Shown: positions 5,781 to 7,591 of the stretch, in pieces
Layout: each line of letters begins with the position of its first letter
Position numbering within the stretch: the first letter of the stretch is position 1
Assembly (NCBI GenBank): GCA_050744165.1
Contig: JBOGGN010000400.1
Location: forward strand, 1-7,591
Direction of reading: 5' to 3'
Length of the DNA stretch: 7,591 nt
From: JBOGGN01 sp050744165
Lineage (GTDB): Bacteria > Actinomycetota > Acidimicrobiia > Acidimicrobiales > Palsa-688
Made by a program: the position numbers and the translations under genes
Notes under the pieces: model-generated
Databases searched by the model: none
What the model saw: the letters and a program-made list of their open reading frames with translations, nothing else
What the model was told of the DNA's origin: nothing

Positions 5781-6458
5781 TCAGTCGTTCTCGACCTCGA
5801 AGTCCCACTCGGCCACGATCTGCCGGCTGATCGGGGCCCAGCGCATGATGCCCTCGCCGACCGCCTCGTAGGCCCGGACCTGGAAGGTGGCGGTCTCGCC
5901 CGGGTCGACCTCTGCGGGAGGCGGGGCCTGCCCCTCGACAGCGCTCGGTTGGTAGATGGTGCCGAGGTGGTCGATGGTGTTGAAGTCCGCCAGCGAGACC
6001 GGTACCACTGCCGTCGCCTTGGACATGGTGACCGTCCAGGTACACGTCGTCGCCGGTTGTTGGAGCGGCAGGCCCTCGCCCGGCACCACGGGACCGGAGA
6101 CCTCGACCAGCACCGACCACGCCGGTGTCGTGACCTCGATGGACTCCCCCTGGACGCTCAACGCCGGCTTGGCGGCGGTGCCGACCAGGACCTGGTCGAC
6201 CTTGGGGCTGAGGGTCTTCTTCGGCAGGAACGACGGGAACTCTGGGTTGAACCCCTTTGCGCTGTACGTCTTCGAACTGCGGCTGCACGCCGCCAACAGG
6301 CTCGCGGCCAGGACGGCCGCCAGCACCACGGCCGGTGACGACCGCCGAGCCCGGCGGGCCGGCCCGAGGCTGGAGCCCGCCCGTCCTTGCGGCGACCACC
6401 GCCGGACGCCCCCGAGGCTGGACCCGGCGACCCAGGCTCGGAGAGAGCGCCGATCCAA
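5781..6458 (-). CDS. Probable lipoprotein of unknown function
   Basis: Given the TTG start at 6458, this is a 225-residue product with a lipoprotein export signal: Arg-rich PARRARRSS, a hydrophobic run AVVLAAVLAASL, and lipobox LLAAC with Cys58 as the lipidation site. The mature part is about 168 residues, has no further membrane segment, and reads like a beta-rich, Ig-like domain (alternating stretches such as TCTWTVTMSKATAVVPVSL, and ETATFQVRAYEAV), ending in the acidic WDFEVEND. I do not recognise a specific family. The start is uncertain: TTG 6458 follows the stop of the upstream gene by about ten bases but lacks a clear ribosome site and gives a long 42-residue lead-in. TTG 6560 would overlap the upstream gene by about 90 bases, and GTG codons at residues 44-45 would remove the basic region. 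It is probably cotranscribed with the phosphoesterase and anchored on the outer face of the cytoplasmic membrane. Confidence 0.78.
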   Translation of the reverse strand: MDRRSLRAWVAGSSLGGVRRWSPQGRAGSSLGPARRARRSSPAVVLAAVLAASLLAACSRSSKTYSAKGFNPEFPSFLPKKTLSPKVDQVLVGTAAKPALSVQGESIEVTTPAWSVLVEVSGPVVPGEGLPLQQPATTCTWTVTMSKATAVVPVSLADFNTIDHLGTIYQPSAVEGQAPPPAEVDPGETATFQVRAYEAVGEGIMRWAPISRQIVAEWDFEVEND

Positions 6459-6468
6459 CGGCCCGGAG

Positions 6469-7591
6469 TTATCCGTTGTGCCCCTCGCCGACGCGACGAC
6501 CGGGGCTGGTGAACACGTCAGGGCCGAACGGCGCCAGGTTGGTCTGGGCGGCGTAGCCAAGGTGGCCCTTTCCGTCGAGGCCGCCGCACACCGAACCCGT
6601 CGGCAACGTCACGCCGGCCGGGTTGGTGCAGGTGGCCCCGGTGAGGAAGATGTCCTCCATGGTCCGCAACCAGCTGTAGTGGTTGTAGTAGGTCTTGCTC
6701 ACGGTCCCCGGCTTGATGAACGGGCTGATGAGCACACTGCCGGTGTTGCCGCCGCCCGGCGTGAAATCGGTGGCGTCGAGCAGCGGGTCGACCGTGTGGC
6801 AGGCGGCGGTGGTGGCTGCCTCGGAGCCTGCCGGGCACGCCGCGGTGCCCGTGGTCGAGGTAGCCCCTTCGGCGCTCAGGGTGACCTCGGAGGTACCGCT
6901 GCCACCGGGGGAGGCATTGGTCTCCGTCGCCGTGGGGGTAACCGGGTGGCCGGCATCGTCGACCAGCTGGAACGAGCCGGTCCACGGCTTGGCGAAGTTG
7001 TTGTTGGCGCCCGCCGACCCGCTACTCGTGCTGGCGTTGGCAAAGAGCGGCAACGGTCCGCGGTTGGTCACGGTGCCCACGAAGGAATCGGCGGGGATCC
7101 CGGGGCCCGACACCAGCCGGCCGGTGTCGTCGGCGTTGATCTTGGGATCGACGACCATGCTCGACGACGGGCTGTAGGAGCCCGGTTCGTTGCTGCTGCC
7201 CGGTGAGCCGCTCAGGTTGGGGCTCTCCCCGGCGAGGCCGGTCGGCCGATCGATGAACCCGGAAGCGCCGGGACCCGGCTGCAGCTGCTGGCCGGTCGAG
7301 TTGGTGACCTCCGGATCGTTGGGCCCGGTCGGCTCGGCACTCACGTTGGTGACGGCGCTGCCCTTCTTGCCGGTGATGCCGTTGATGAAGCTCTCGCCTG
7401 CCCCGTCCGATAGGAGCCCGTAGGCGCCGTAGATCGAGTTGGCGCCCGGGGCGTAGGTCCCCGGGGAACCGAAGGTGGGCTGGTCGGCCGGGGTGATGGT
7501 CCCAGTGTCGGTCGACGTCTTGGCGTTGTTGAAGCTGTTGCCGATGGTGAAGGGCGGGTTGGCCTCGTCGAAGGTGATGTCGATCAGGCCG
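6469..7591 (-). CDS. Secreted phosphoesterase, C-terminal part (acid phosphatase/phospholipase C superfamily, PF04185-like)
   Basis: The last 373 residues of a larger enzyme whose N-terminus lies beyond the right edge of the window. Two family landmarks are clear: GLIDITFDEANPPF at residues 1-14 of the visible part (the conserved ITFDE strand), and VLISPFIKPGTVSK followed by YNHYSWLRTMEDIF (286-315), the family's typical C-terminal core. The tail GLDGKGHLGYAAQTNLAPFG also fits actinobacterial homologues. Members hydrolyse phosphomonoesters or phospholipid head groups outside the cell; substrate specificity cannot be judged here. Between the two landmarks lie about 275 residues, much longer than I would expect. 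They are rich in Gly/Ser/Thr/Pro, with a small module near 145-175 (VVDPKINADDTGRLVSGPGI). Cys pairs at 252/263 and in the C-terminal CTNPAG...GSVCGG stretch suit a secreted, disulfide-bonded protein. The stop is TAA at 6469-6471, followed closely by the lipoprotein gene. Confidence 0.9.
   Translation of the reverse strand, partial: GLIDITFDEANPPFTIGNSFNNAKTSTDTGTITPADQPTFGSPGTYAPGANSIYGAYGLLSDGAGESFINGITGKKGSAVTNVSAEPTGPNDPEVTNSTGQQLQPGPGASGFIDRPTGLAGESPNLSGSPGSSNEPGSYSPSSSMVVDPKINADDTGRLVSGPGIPADSFVGTVTNRGPLPLFANASTSSGSAGANNNFAKPWTGSFQLVDDAGHPVTPTATETNASPGGSGTSEVTLSAEGATSTTGTAACPAGSEAATTAACHTVDPLLDATDFTPGGGNTGSVLISPFIKPGTVSKTYYNHYSWLRTMEDIFLTGATCTNPAGVTLPTGSVCGGLDGKGHLGYAAQTNLAPFGPDVFTSPGRRVGEGHNG

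Noticed and set aside
5956..7206. 416-codon open frame on the plus strand
   Set aside because: It lies opposite the phosphoesterase and lipoprotein, whose motifs are clear, and its translation is Arg/Gly/Ala-rich with no recognisable domain.
1..7591. tRNA, rRNA or CRISPR array
   Set aside because: I found no cloverleaf-like pattern, no ribosomal RNA sequence, and no regularly spaced repeats with unique spacers; the tandem repeats present are contiguous.

Overview
The window is very GC-rich (about 70% by eye), uses GTG and TTG starts, and encodes protein families common in Actinomycetota. I infer a high-GC actinobacterium, possibly of the Acidimicrobiia type. No ribosomal or tRNA gene is present to fix the taxonomy.

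Left part, + strand. Positions 1-194 hold the end of an unrecognised gene. It is followed by an unrecognised repeat-rich gene ending at 813, whose start is unclear; a GC-rich hairpin lies over its stop codon. At 932-1720 is a multi-pass membrane protein of the DUF347/COG4705 type, built from four recognisable internal repeats.

Centre, + strand. An upstream region of about 300 bases (1721-2021) carries a pair of tandem hairpins whose outer stems differ by compensating base changes (1825-1899). It also carries a 25-codon open frame with a good Shine-Dalgarno site (1948-2025). The stop of that frame overlaps the start of an ABC transporter ATPase (2022-2792), and the stop of the ATPase overlaps the start of its large FtsX/MacB-type permease (2789-5425). 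Leader, ATPase and permease are thus chained by two ATGA overlaps. Together the two proteins should form one exporter-like or lipid-extracting (mechanotransmission) ABC complex with two large extracytoplasmic domains. Its substrate cannot be read from the sequence.

Right part. A 355-base non-coding stretch (5426-5780) separates the permease from two convergent minus-strand genes. It contains a comparatively AT-rich segment closed by a perfect 11-bp inverted repeat with a nested hairpin. On the minus strand, reading right to left, come the C-terminal part of a secreted phosphoesterase (acid phosphatase/phospholipase C superfamily, PF04185), which runs off the window edge, and, about 10 bases after its stop, a probable lipoprotein of unknown function. 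These two look like an operon for cell-envelope or extracellular functions.

The best candidates for something undescribed are the leader/hairpin region before the ABC operon, the structured element at 5465-5556, and the roughly 275-residue insertion inside the phosphoesterase.
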